From Roseomonas haemaphysalidis (lineage in GTDB: Bacteria > Pseudomonadota > Alphaproteobacteria > Acetobacterales > Acetobacteraceae): 64,000 nucleotides of DNA. The notes below the pieces were generated by a model. The model had not been told where the DNA came from, searched no databases, and was given only the letters and a program-made list of their open reading frames with translations. The stretch spans positions 1-64,000 of the forward strand of contig NZ_CP061179.1 of NCBI RefSeq assembly GCF_017355405.1, given 5' to 3'. The position numbers and the translations under genes are program-made. Shown in pieces: positions 25,998 through 34,373 of this stretch; position 1 is the first letter of the stretch; the number at the start of each line of letters is the position of its first letter.

Positions 25998-26755
25998 GCC
26001 GCCTGCCGGGTTTCCGGGCGCAAGGCCAATGGCCCGAAGGGCGCCGGCTGCAGCATGGCCACCCGGCCGTCGCGCGCCAGCTCCAGCCCCGCGACGAAGC
26101 TGGAGGCGACCGCCGCCCGCAGCCGCAGCCGCCGGTCCGCCGCATCCTGTGCGACGGGCGGCAGGCATTGCAGCAGCGTCAGCCCGCTGGGGTGGCGCTC
26201 CAGCAGCTCCGCGATGTGGCGCAGCGCATCCGGGACGCGCCACAGCTCCGGCGGGTTGGGGCGATACACCGCCGGGGGGGCGGCCGGACGCGGTGCCGGG
26301 CCTTCCAGCATGGCCAGCGTGGCTTCCAGAAAGCTGACATAGAGTTCGGCCTGGGGCCGTGCGGGACGGGGCAGCGCCTGCCCGCGCGCGAAGACCACCT
26401 GGCCGAGTTGTGGCCGCGTGCCCAGCCATCCGGCAGCGGCCCGCATGCGGGCCAGCTCCTCCAGCAGCCCCAGGCGGCGGGCGGCGGCGGCCTCGGCATC
26501 CTCTGCCTCGTCCGGCGTGGCGGGAACCAGTAGGCGGGCCTTGAGCAACAGCAGTTCGCTGGCCATCACCAGCCAGTCGGCCCGGTGTTCCAGCGTGTCG
26601 CCATCCGCCTCGATCGCCGCGACCAGCTGGTCGGTCAGCAGCAGGATGGACAGGCGCCCAAGATCCACGCGCTGACGCCGGATCATCTCCAGAAGGAAGT
26701 CCAGCGGCCCGTCAAAGCCCTGGACGCTGAGCCGGGGCGTTGTGCTGCCACTCAT
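25994..26755 (-). CDS. scpA: segregation and condensation protein A
   Basis: 253 residues with the kleisin ScpA start FDGPLDFLLEMIRRQRVDLGRLSI, then DWLVMASELLLLKARLLVP. A C-terminal winged-helix-like region ends in VAMLQPAPFGPLAL. ScpA normally bridges SMC heads with ScpB. Here it is the last gene of a three-gene operon with no scpB. It follows an unknown protein and a tyrosine recombinase through 4-bp overlaps. A replicon-specific condensin accessory role is inferred. Confidence 0.85.
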   Translation of the reverse strand: MSGSTTPRLSVQGFDGPLDFLLEMIRRQRVDLGRLSILLLTDQLVAAIEADGDTLEHRADWLVMASELLLLKARLLVPATPDEAEDAEAAAARRLGLLEELARMRAAAGWLGTRPQLGQVVFARGQALPRPARPQAELYVSFLEATLAMLEGPAPRPAAPPAVYRPNPPELWRVPDALRHIAELLERHPSGLTLLQCLPPVAQDAADRRLRLRAAVASSFVAGLELARDGRVAMLQPAPFGPLALRPETRQAA

Positions 26756-27342
26756 GCCGGGCCGGCGCCCGGGTAATGCGGCACCAGTTCAAAGGACAGC
26801 ATGGGCCAGCGCCGGCGGAGCCGGCCCACCGCCGCCCAGGGGGACCAGTCGGCGGACCAGAAGCCCACGCGCAACTGCCCCATCTTGCGCTTCCGCCGGT
26901 CCAGCGTGCCGGGCAACCCCTGCACGTGGCGCAACGGCCGCGCCACGCCCCAATGGCCGCGGAGCCAGTCGCGGCTGGCCGGCTCCTCTGGCCCCAGGGC
27001 CAGGATGGCGGGGGGCACGGGCAACAGGCGGTGCAGGTCGAAGGGGCAGGACCGGTCGGCGTCGGCGCGGGCCATGGCGGCCTGGTGGTTGGCGGCGGCG
27101 GCATCGCGCAGCCGCCGGGCCAGCAGCTTGGCGCCGGTCAGGCTGATGGCCCGCACCCCGTCCGGCGGCGACAGCATGGGCAGCAGGAATTCCTCTTCCA
27201 GCGCCGCCAGATCCAGGGTCCAGGGCACGACGCCCGCGCCGGCGGCGGCCTCGCGGAATTCCTCGACCGGTGCGACGGGGCCGCTCAGGGTCAGCTCGTT
27301 CCACAGCCAGTCGACATGCTCGGCGGTGGCCGCCCCGCTCAC
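26752..27342 (-). CDS. unknown protein between recombinase and ScpA
   Basis: 196 residues, not matched to a known family. It has an acidic N-terminal helical region (VDWLWNELTLSGPVAPVEEF), a middle with DRSCPFDLHRLLPVPPAILALG, and a basic, tryptophan-rich C-terminal half (RGHWGVARPLRHV, GFWSADWSPWAAVGRLRRRWP). It occupies the position scpB would have and has roughly that length, but I see no ScpB winged-helix signature. Both ends overlap neighbours by 4 bp. A DNA- or ScpA-binding role in replicon segregation or dimer resolution is a guess from context. Confidence 0.6.
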   Translation of the reverse strand: MSGAATAEHVDWLWNELTLSGPVAPVEEFREAAAGAGVVPWTLDLAALEEEFLLPMLSPPDGVRAISLTGAKLLARRLRDAAAANHQAAMARADADRSCPFDLHRLLPVPPAILALGPEEPASRDWLRGHWGVARPLRHVQGLPGTLDRRKRKMGQLRVGFWSADWSPWAAVGRLRRRWPMLSFELVPHYPGAGPA

Positions 27343-28358
27343 AGGTCCAGCAGCCGCGCCGGGCTGTCGCGGGTGATGCGGGCGCGGCGGCGGTAGCCCT
27401 GGGTGGTGGCGATGCTTTTCTGCCGGGCGTGGTGCATCACCTGCTCGTCCAGCGCGCCCTTCAGATAGGCTTCGGTGATGAAGCCGGCGCGCAGGCCATG
27501 CGGTGACAGACGCTCGGTTTCATCCACCGTCAGCTTCGCCATCTCGGCCCGGCGGCGCAGGATCTTCCACACGCCCTGCGGGCTCAGCCGGTCCTCCAAC
27601 GCGCCGCCGGTGCTGACGCGACGGAACACCGCGCCCCATTCGATGCGCGTGCGCTTCAGCCATTCCTCCATGGCCCGCACCGGGCAGGACAGGGGGTTCA
27701 GCCCGCGCGGGATGCCCAGGGTCGCGCCCTCGCCTTCCTGGTCGCGCTTGGAGCGGGGGATGAAGACGGTCATGCCTTCGGAAGTGAAGCGCAGGTGCTC
27801 GCGGTCGATGGCCACCAGCTCCGACCGCCGCAAGGCGCCGGCGAAGCCGAGCAGCAGCAGCGCGCGGTCGCGCCCGCCTGCCGTGTCCGTGCCGCAGGCG
27901 GCGAGCAGGCGCTTGACCTCCACCGAGGTCAGCGCCGCCGCCGGGCGCGCCGGTTTGCCATGGGCGGCCAGGATGCCGCGCATGGTAGCGGCGATGGCTG
28001 GATGGCGCGCTTCCCACGGGTGGCCCGCCGCGCGGTGCCGGTGGGCGATGGCGGCCAGCCGGCGGCGCAGCCCGCTGCGGCCCAGCGTCTTGGCCAAGCT
28101 CGCCAGGTGCCCGGCCACCACCACGGGTGCCGCCGGCAGCGGCACGATGCCACCCGCCGCACACCAGGCCGTGAAGGCGCGCCAGTCGCTGTCATAAGCG
28201 CGGCGCGTGTTGTCCGACAGCGCCTGGCTGGCATAGCCCGCGGCCTGGGCCACGGCCTCGCCCACCGGGCCAGACAGCAGTTCCATGGCCTCGGGCGGCA
28301 GCGTCTCGTCCAGCAGGCGCTGCACGGCGGCGGGGATGCGCGGCACCGGCGCGGTCAT
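27339..28358 (-). CDS. tyrosine site-specific recombinase (XerC/D-like)
   Basis: 339 residues. An N-terminal SAM-like core-binding domain (about 30-120, SDNTRRAYDSDWRAFTAWC) precedes the catalytic domain. The catalytic Arg lies in GALRRSELVAID, the HxxR box is LSPHGLRAGF, then MHHARQKSIATTQGYRRRA carries the second His and the nucleophile Tyr. It leads the operon with the unknown protein and ScpA, which suggests replicon dimer resolution rather than a mobile-element integrase. No attachment sites or excisionase lie next to it. Confidence 0.85.
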   Translation of the reverse strand: MTAPVPRIPAAVQRLLDETLPPEAMELLSGPVGEAVAQAAGYASQALSDNTRRAYDSDWRAFTAWCAAGGIVPLPAAPVVVAGHLASLAKTLGRSGLRRRLAAIAHRHRAAGHPWEARHPAIAATMRGILAAHGKPARPAAALTSVEVKRLLAACGTDTAGGRDRALLLLGFAGALRRSELVAIDREHLRFTSEGMTVFIPRSKRDQEGEGATLGIPRGLNPLSCPVRAMEEWLKRTRIEWGAVFRRVSTGGALEDRLSPQGVWKILRRRAEMAKLTVDETERLSPHGLRAGFITEAYLKGALDEQVMHHARQKSIATTQGYRRRARITRDSPARLLDL

Positions 28359-28514
28359 GCGGGCATCCGGACATAAAGCGCGTCATCAGGAAGGCGCATC
28401 AGCAACTGGTTCATGGTCCTGTCCTCCGCCTGCCCTGGTCCTGCCGCCAAAGTGCCCCCACCGCCCGTGCCCTGGCAATGCGCGATCCGCCGGCCACACC
28501 CTGCGACCGGAGGA

Positions 28515-29180
28515 TCAGGCCCGGCCGTTCAGGAAAGGGTTGTTTCGCCGTTCCTCGCCAAAGGTCGAGCCGGGACCGTGGCCGCACAGGAACTGGATGT
28601 CGTCGCCCAGGGGAAGCAGCTTGTTCCGGATGGAAGCAAGCAGTGCCGCGTGGTCGCCATAGGGAAAGTCCGTGCGGCCGACGGAACCGCGGAACAGCAC
28701 GTCCCCCACCACCGCGACAGACAGCGCCGTGGACACGAAGGCCAGATGCCCGGGCGTGTGGCCGGGGCAATGCAGCACGGCGAAGTCCTGCCCGGCGATG
28801 GACACCGTATCGCCTTCCGCCAGCCAGCGGTCAGGCTGCACGTTCTCCAGCCCCTCGATGCCGAAGCGCGCACCCTGTCCGGCCAGGTCCTGCAAAAGGA
28901 ATTCGTCGCGGCGGTCGGGGCCTTCCACCGGCACGCTGCCACCTTGCCGCGCTTCCAGCTCGCGCTTCAATGCCGCGGCACCGCCGGCATGGTCCAGGTG
29001 ACCATGGGTCAGCAGGATGCGGTCCACCAGAAAGCCGGCCTTGTCCAGCGCGGCCAGGATGCGCGGGACATCGCCGCCCGGGTCGATCACGGTGCCGCGG
29101 CCGCTATCCGCGTCCCATACCAGGGCACAGTTCTGCTGGAAGGGGGTGACGGGGATCTGGGTGGCCTGGAGCTGGGGCAT
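28515..29180 (-). CDS. MBL-fold hydrolase, glyoxalase II-like (YcbL type)
   Basis: 221 residues from ATG 29180 (an upstream frame extension has no support). Metal motifs are THGHLDHAGG (HxHxDH), LHCPGHTPGHLAF, DVLFRGSVGRTDFPYGD and FLCGHGPGSTFGEER. This is the short glyoxalase-II-like or persulfide-dioxygenase-related group lacking the long C-terminal domain. It is probably a cytosolic thioester hydrolase. It stands alone between the recombinase operon and the siderophore receptor. Confidence 0.85.
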   Translation of the reverse strand: MPQLQATQIPVTPFQQNCALVWDADSGRGTVIDPGGDVPRILAALDKAGFLVDRILLTHGHLDHAGGAAALKRELEARQGGSVPVEGPDRRDEFLLQDLAGQGARFGIEGLENVQPDRWLAEGDTVSIAGQDFAVLHCPGHTPGHLAFVSTALSVAVVGDVLFRGSVGRTDFPYGDHAALLASIRNKLLPLGDDIQFLCGHGPGSTFGEERRNNPFLNGRA

Positions 29181-29260
29181 GCGGCCTGCGTGCCATGGCG
29201 GGCCGGCAGGGGTCAACAGGGGGGAGGCGGCCACGCGGCGATGCCCCGTGGCCGCGCCGG

Positions 29261-31462
29261 TCAGAAGTCGATGGAAGCGGACACCAGCACGGTGCGCGGC
29301 GAGCCTGTGGTCACATAGGTGCCGGCCGTCAGCCAGTACTGCTCGTCGAAGACGTTTTCCAGCGAGGCACGGAACACCACGGGCTTGTCCGCGATCACGG
29401 TGCGGTAGCGGGCACCGATGTCGAACCGCGTCCAGGCATCGAAGCGCTGGGTGTTGGCCGTGGTGAGGTAGGCGCCGGAGGTGTAGATCATGCGGCCGGT
29501 CAGCGCGAAGCCTTCCAACGGCGTTTGCCAGTCCAGCGCGGCGGAAAAGGTGCGGTCCGGCACGCCGGCGGCGTCGTTGCCGCGCTGCGAGGCGATGGCA
29601 GGCTTGGTCAGCTCCGGTTGCAGGAAGGTGGCGCCGACGATGCCGCGCAGGCCGGGCACGATCTCGCCGAAGGCCGAAAGCTCGATGCCGCGGTTACGCT
29701 GCTCGCCGCCATAGCCCTGGTTGTTGTTGGCATCCACGGCCGACGACGGGCGCGTGATCTGGAACACGGCGGCGGTGGTGGTGATGCGCCCCCAGTCAAC
29801 CTTCACGCCGGCCTCATATTGCTCCGACTTGTAAGGATTCAGTACAGCCCCCGCATTCGTGTAGCTGGGACCGACGATGGCGCCGCGCGTCAGGCCCTCT
29901 GCGTAGCTGGCGTAGAGAGAAACGTTCTCCAGCGGCTTGATCACCAGCCCGGCCAGCGGGGTGGTGGCGCTGGCGTCGTAACCCGAGGTGCGCGCGCCGG
30001 TGGTGGTGTTGTAGCTCTTCACATCGACGTTCTGCTGCCGGGCGCCGAGCGTCAGGTAGGCGCGGTCCCCGAAGTTCAGCGTGTCGGCCACCGCGAAGCT
30101 GCTGAGCGTGGTGAAGTTGGAGCGGCGCGGATCGGTGCGCGGCGCGGTAATGATCGGGAGTGGCGATGGGTCGTACAGGTTGGAGGGAACGCTAGCGGAC
30201 GACTGGATGTAGGCGTTGCCGTTTTCCTGCTGGAAACCGGTATAGGCGACGTTCAGCGTATGGCCAATGCCTGCCGTGTTGAAGCGCCAGCGTGCACCGA
30301 CGGTGCCGCTTAACGTCTCGGAATACGAATCGTAGTAGGAATTGCGGAGGGTGAAGTCACCGTTTCGCACGATGCCGCCCGCGACCGGGAAGATCTGCTG
30401 GTTCTTGCCGTCACGGTAGCCGATGGCGCCGTAGACCATCAGGTCATCGGTCAAGTCGTATTCGGCGCGTGTCGCCAGCGTCGTGTCCTGCTGGGTCAGC
30501 GTGGTGCCGGGAAACCAGTTGCGGCGCGCGTTGGGCGGCTTCGGAATCTCGGTGACGCCGGTCAGGATGCTGATCTGCGGCCGGAACTCATCTGTCTCGT
30601 CGCGCTGGAAGATCGCGTCGGCCGACCAGCGGAAGCGCTCGCCCCGGTAGTCCAGGCCCAGCGTGGCGAGGTTGCTGCGCAGGTCGCCGCCGTCGATCGA
30701 GGTTTCGCCGTCGCGGATCAGCCCGTTGAAGCGCACGCCCCATTCGTTGTTGCTGCCGTAACGGCGCCCGACATCCACATGCGCGCCGAGGTTGGCGGCG
30801 CCCAGATAGGTGGTGGTCAGGCGTGTCAGCGGTTCCTCGCCGGCGCGCTTGGGCACGATGTTGATGCCACCGCCGACGCTGCCATTGGGCGCGATGCCGT
30901 TGATCAGCGCGCTGGGGCCCTTGATCAGCTCGATCCGCTCGATCAGCTCCGCCGGCACACGGTTGGAGGACAGCAGCCCGTACAGCCCGTTGAAGCCCAC
31001 GTCGCCGGCCGGCACCGCGAGGCCACGGATCTGGAACTCGTCGCTGAAGCCGTTGGAGCCGGTGGTCAGGCGCACAGAGGAATCATTGATCAGCGTATCG
31101 GCCGCCGTGCGGGCCTGCTGGTCCTCGATCAGCTGCGAGGTGAAGTTCTGCGTGCTGAACGGCGTGTCCAGCGCGCGGGTGCTGCCGAGCAGGCCCAGCG
31201 AGCCGCCTTCCGCCACCTGACCGCCCGCATAGGCTGGCTGAAGCTCGCCCGGGGCCACGCCGCCACGCGCGGTCACCTCCACGGTCGGCAGCAGCAGGGG
31301 GGATGTTGTTTCCTGGGGCGCCTGCGCCAGGGCCGGGCCTGCCAGACTGCAAGCCAGCACCCCCGTGGCCAGCGACCGCGCCAGCGGAGTGGCCTGCACC
31401 CCCACCGATTTGCCGCGGGGACGCGCCGAACCCAGTTGACGCTTGCCGTGTGTCCGACCCAT
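29261..31462 (-). CDS. TonB-dependent siderophore receptor
   Basis: 733 residues. The signal peptide ends at about residue 47 (LAGPALAQ). A TonB-box/plug domain has LLLPTVEVTARG, then RGLAVPAGDVGFNGLYGL, IELIKGPSALINGIAPNGSVGGGINIVPKRA. A 22-strand barrel ends in aromatic VLVSASIDF, the outer-membrane insertion signal. Ferric-siderophore import energised by TonB is the family function. A Fur-box-like site lies 40 bp upstream and is shared with a divergent siderophore-binding protein gene. Confidence 0.92.
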   Translation of the reverse strand: MGRTHGKRQLGSARPRGKSVGVQATPLARSLATGVLACSLAGPALAQAPQETTSPLLLPTVEVTARGGVAPGELQPAYAGGQVAEGGSLGLLGSTRALDTPFSTQNFTSQLIEDQQARTAADTLINDSSVRLTTGSNGFSDEFQIRGLAVPAGDVGFNGLYGLLSSNRVPAELIERIELIKGPSALINGIAPNGSVGGGINIVPKRAGEEPLTRLTTTYLGAANLGAHVDVGRRYGSNNEWGVRFNGLIRDGETSIDGGDLRSNLATLGLDYRGERFRWSADAIFQRDETDEFRPQISILTGVTEIPKPPNARRNWFPGTTLTQQDTTLATRAEYDLTDDLMVYGAIGYRDGKNQQIFPVAGGIVRNGDFTLRNSYYDSYSETLSGTVGARWRFNTAGIGHTLNVAYTGFQQENGNAYIQSSASVPSNLYDPSPLPIITAPRTDPRRSNFTTLSSFAVADTLNFGDRAYLTLGARQQNVDVKSYNTTTGARTSGYDASATTPLAGLVIKPLENVSLYASYAEGLTRGAIVGPSYTNAGAVLNPYKSEQYEAGVKVDWGRITTTAAVFQITRPSSAVDANNNQGYGGEQRNRGIELSAFGEIVPGLRGIVGATFLQPELTKPAIASQRGNDAAGVPDRTFSAALDWQTPLEGFALTGRMIYTSGAYLTTANTQRFDAWTRFDIGARYRTVIADKPVVFRASLENVFDEQYWLTAGTYVTTGSPRTVLVSASIDF

Positions 31463-31501
31463 GACCGCAGTTCCCCGTGCTCAGGCACATCTAATAGATT
31501 T

Positions 31502-31516
31502 TGAGAATAATTATCA
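31502..31516. promoter_or_regulatory. Fur box
   Basis: TGAGAATAATTATCA is a 7-1-7 near-palindrome with one mismatch to the TGATAATNATTATCA Fur consensus. It lies in the 114-bp gap between the divergent TonB receptor and siderophore-binding genes. It stands out as AT-rich in GC-rich DNA. It should mediate iron repression of both genes. Confidence 0.75.
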
Positions 31517-31576
31517 ATATCACGCAGCCGGCGGATCGGGCAAGCTGCGGCGCGTCCTTTTTTCGGGAGAGCTTTC

Positions 31577-32602
31577 TTGGCCGCACAGCGCATCGACCAT
31601 GCTAGCCCGCCGGCGCCGCGCGGCTTGCGGCGCCGCAGCGTCCTAAGCGCCGCGGTGGCCGGGCTCGCCACGTGGCCCGCCCTGGCGCAGGACAGCCTGC
31701 GCATCCCGCATGTGTTCGGAGAAACCGTGCTGCGGGGCGTGCCGCGCCGGGTGGTGTCGCTGGGCTACACCACGGGCGATGCCTTGCTGGCACTGGGCGT
31801 GCAGCCCGTGGCGGTGCGGCGCTGGTTTGGCGATCAGCCAGATGCCATCTGGCCGTGGGCGCGGCCCCTGCTCGCAGGTCCGCCCCCGGCGGTGCTGGTG
31901 GGCGATGTGTCGGTGGAGCGGGTGGCCTTGCTGGAGCCGGACCTGATCGTCGGCATCGGCTCGGGCATCTCGCGCGCTGAATACGATGCGCTGTCCGGCA
32001 TCGCGCCCGTGCTGATGCAGGCCGGTGCCGCGAGCTTCGAGCCTTGGGACGAGATCGTGTCCCGCCTTGGGCTGGCGCTGGGGCTGGCGGACCGCGCGGC
32101 CGAACGCGTGGCCGCCACGCGACGGCGCTTCGATGAGGTGCGCGCCCGGCATCCCGACTGGGCCGGCAGGACGGCGGTGGCCGCGTATAATTTCGGCGGC
32201 GAAACCGGTGCCTTCACCGGGCAGGACACGCGCGGGCGGTTTCTGGCGGAACTGGGCTTCGTGGTGCCGGCTGAGTTGCAACGGCTGAGCGGCACGCGCG
32301 GCTTCTACGCCAAGCTGTCGCCCGAGGACCTGTCGCCGCTGGATGCAGACCTGCTGGTGTGGATCTCCACCAGCGGCACGGCGAACGACATCGCGGCGCT
32401 GCCCATGCGGCCGTTCCTGCGCGCGCACCGCGAAGGCCGCGAGATGTTGGTCAGCGACGTGCCGGCGGCCGCGCTGTCGTTCGGCAGCGTGCTGTCGCTG
32501 CCCTTCGCGCTGGATGCGCTGGAAGGCGAGATCGCGGCCGCGATGGATGGTGACCCGGCAACACCTGTGGCCTCCGCCAAACGCGCCGGGCTGGCGCCTT
32601 GA
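31577..32602 (+). CDS. iron-siderophore periplasmic binding protein (FhuD-like)
   Basis: 341 residues starting at TTG 31577, with GGAG 8-9 bases upstream. A twin-arginine-like signal (RRRSVLSAAVAGLATWPALAQ) precedes a type III helical-backbone binding fold: PRRVVSLGYTTGDALLALGVQPVAV, EPDLIVGIGSGISRAEYDALSGIAPVLM. It should deliver ferric siderophore from the outer-membrane receptor. No ABC permease or ATPase follows. The next gene is a convergent MFS transporter. Confidence 0.85.
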   Translation: MAAQRIDHASPPAPRGLRRRSVLSAAVAGLATWPALAQDSLRIPHVFGETVLRGVPRRVVSLGYTTGDALLALGVQPVAVRRWFGDQPDAIWPWARPLLAGPPPAVLVGDVSVERVALLEPDLIVGIGSGISRAEYDALSGIAPVLMQAGAASFEPWDEIVSRLGLALGLADRAAERVAATRRRFDEVRARHPDWAGRTAVAAYNFGGETGAFTGQDTRGRFLAELGFVVPAELQRLSGTRGFYAKLSPEDLSPLDADLLVWISTSGTANDIAALPMRPFLRAHREGREMLVSDVPAAALSFGSVLSLPFALDALEGEIAAAMDGDPATPVASAKRAGLAP

Positions 32603-32609
32603 CGGCTCG

Positions 32610-33830
32610 CTAGCCGCGCCCGCCGGCCAGCTTCGCCGCCGCCGGGCTGCGGCCGAGCCGCAGCATGGCCACGCAGCCCAGCGCCGGACCCACCGCCAGC
32701 ACGGCAAAGGCGCCGCCCCAGCCCAGGGTGGTGACCAGCACCGGCATCAGGTGGATGGTGACCAGGGTCAACGCGAAGCCCAAGCAGCTTTGTACCGTCA
32801 GCATGGTGCCGGTCACGCGGGGGTCGGACAATTCCGCAACGCTGGCCGAGAACTGCGCGGAATCAGCCACCACCGCGATGCCCCACACGGCGCACAGCCC
32901 CACCGTCACGGCCGGATGCAGTCCAAAGGCCGGCCCCGCCAGCAGACAGCAGGCGGCCGAGGTCGCCATGGCTCCGACCGTCACGCGCACCCGTCCCAGC
33001 CGGTCAGCCAGCAGCCCCGCCGCCACGCATCCCAGCGTCCCGGCCGCGATGACCGCGAAGGTCGCCAGCGCCGCCTGCTCCGGGGCGGCCGCGCCGCCGC
33101 TGCCCCGCCAAGCCGCGAAGCTGGCCGCTAGATAGGCGCCCACCCAGGCCCACATCGCGTAAAGCTCCCACATGTGGCCGAGATAACCCAGCGTCGCGAG
33201 CCGCGTGCCCCTGTCGCGCCATAGCTCCAGCGCCGTGCCGGGCCGGAAGGGCGCCGCCACTGCGTGGCGTGGCCCGAGCCGCACCACTGCCATCAACCCG
33301 GCTGCGGCCACCGCGGCCAGCGACGCGGCCAGCAAGGTCAGCCGCCAGTCCAGCCCACCCAGTGCATTGGCCAGATGTGGCGAAGCTGACCCGAGCGTCA
33401 GCCCGCCGACCAGGATGCCGATCACCAGCCCGGTGTCGCGCCGGCCCGCCCAGCCGACCGCGAGCTTCATGCCAACGGGATACACCCCCGCCAGGGCGGC
33501 ACCCGTGACACAGCGCGCCGCGATGGTGATGCCTGACCCTGCGGGTAGCAGGAGGATCGCCGCATTCACCGTGGCGCCGATGAGGGCGGAGGCGATGAAC
33601 AGTCGGCGCGGGTCGAACCGGTCGGCCAAGGTCAGAACCGCGCTGACCAGGGTGCCGGCCACGAAGCCGGCCTGCACCCCGCCCGTCAGCAACGCCTGAA
33701 AGGCCGAACCTTGCGGGAGCCCTGCTTCCATGGCGATTCCCGGCCCGGCTGCCGTGCCGGAAAACCAAAGTGAAAGCGCCAGGACCTGGGCAATGGTGAT
33801 CAGGGCGAGGTTGGGTGCCTTACCGGTCAT
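32610..33830 (-). CDS. major facilitator superfamily transporter
   Basis: 406 residues from ATG 33830 with 12 predicted membrane helices. ADRFDPRRLFIASALIG is the 2-3 loop signature and LLADRLGRVRVTVGAMATS the 8-9 loop. Seven base pairs separate its stop from that of the convergent siderophore-binding gene. Some alphaproteobacterial siderophore loci use an MFS or single permease instead of an ABC importer. Transport of a siderophore or other small molecule is possible, but no substrate can be assigned. Confidence 0.78.
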   Translation of the reverse strand: MTGKAPNLALITIAQVLALSLWFSGTAAGPGIAMEAGLPQGSAFQALLTGGVQAGFVAGTLVSAVLTLADRFDPRRLFIASALIGATVNAAILLLPAGSGITIAARCVTGAALAGVYPVGMKLAVGWAGRRDTGLVIGILVGGLTLGSASPHLANALGGLDWRLTLLAASLAAVAAAGLMAVVRLGPRHAVAAPFRPGTALELWRDRGTRLATLGYLGHMWELYAMWAWVGAYLAASFAAWRGSGGAAAPEQAALATFAVIAAGTLGCVAAGLLADRLGRVRVTVGAMATSAACCLLAGPAFGLHPAVTVGLCAVWGIAVVADSAQFSASVAELSDPRVTGTMLTVQSCLGFALTLVTIHLMPVLVTTLGWGGAFAVLAVGPALGCVAMLRLGRSPAAAKLAGGRG

Positions 33831-34373
33831 GCCGCATGTCCTGTTCCACCCATCCAAGATGCCCCGGCAGGGGGCCTCGCCGAATGTGACGCGCGCCGGA
33901 CCAGATCGTCAAAATGCTGCGCCACGGCCCTATCGGGCGCTCGGAAGCATTTGGCCACCGGAGGTGATGTCACTGCGGCGGTTCAATACTCCCTGAACTC
34001 AGTTCCGCGTGGCTTGCCGCCCTTATCCGCTGCCCTATTCATGGCTATCTCGCCCTTGATAAGCATAGGATCGATAATAGAATGTTATCGTGCTCAGCGA
34101 TCCTCGGCGAGGCCAAATCGATATGTAAAATCAGAGAGTCAGGACAGCTATCACGAAGCTGACGAACAGAAAAATACCGGGTCTAGCCAGGAGGGGGCGC
34201 CCAGGTGCCACGGTTCAGGCATATCAGCAGTCGACCCCAGCGGGCCCAGGTCTCATCGTCGCAAGGCAGCCACTCTGGCAACCTCGAGTTGTTCCAGATA
34301 CGAAGGTCTCTAGTAAGCGACCGGCGCGCAGCCGCTTCCCGTCAGAGTGGGGCTGTTATCAGAGGGACCTGTG
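33831..34373. other. gene-free region upstream of sensor kinase
   Basis: About 540 bp. GC falls noticeably at 33960-34180, with AT-rich patches such as ATCGATAATAGAATGTTATCG. No convincing gene, RNA or repeat was seen. A ribosome-binding site AGAGGGA lies 6 bases before the kinase ATG at 34374. Confidence 0.4.

Noticed and set aside
27339..28358. Integrase of an integrative element or integron
   Set aside because: Its operon with scpA through 4-bp overlaps, absence of nearby att-like repeats, excisionase or cassette genes argue for a replicon-maintenance recombinase.
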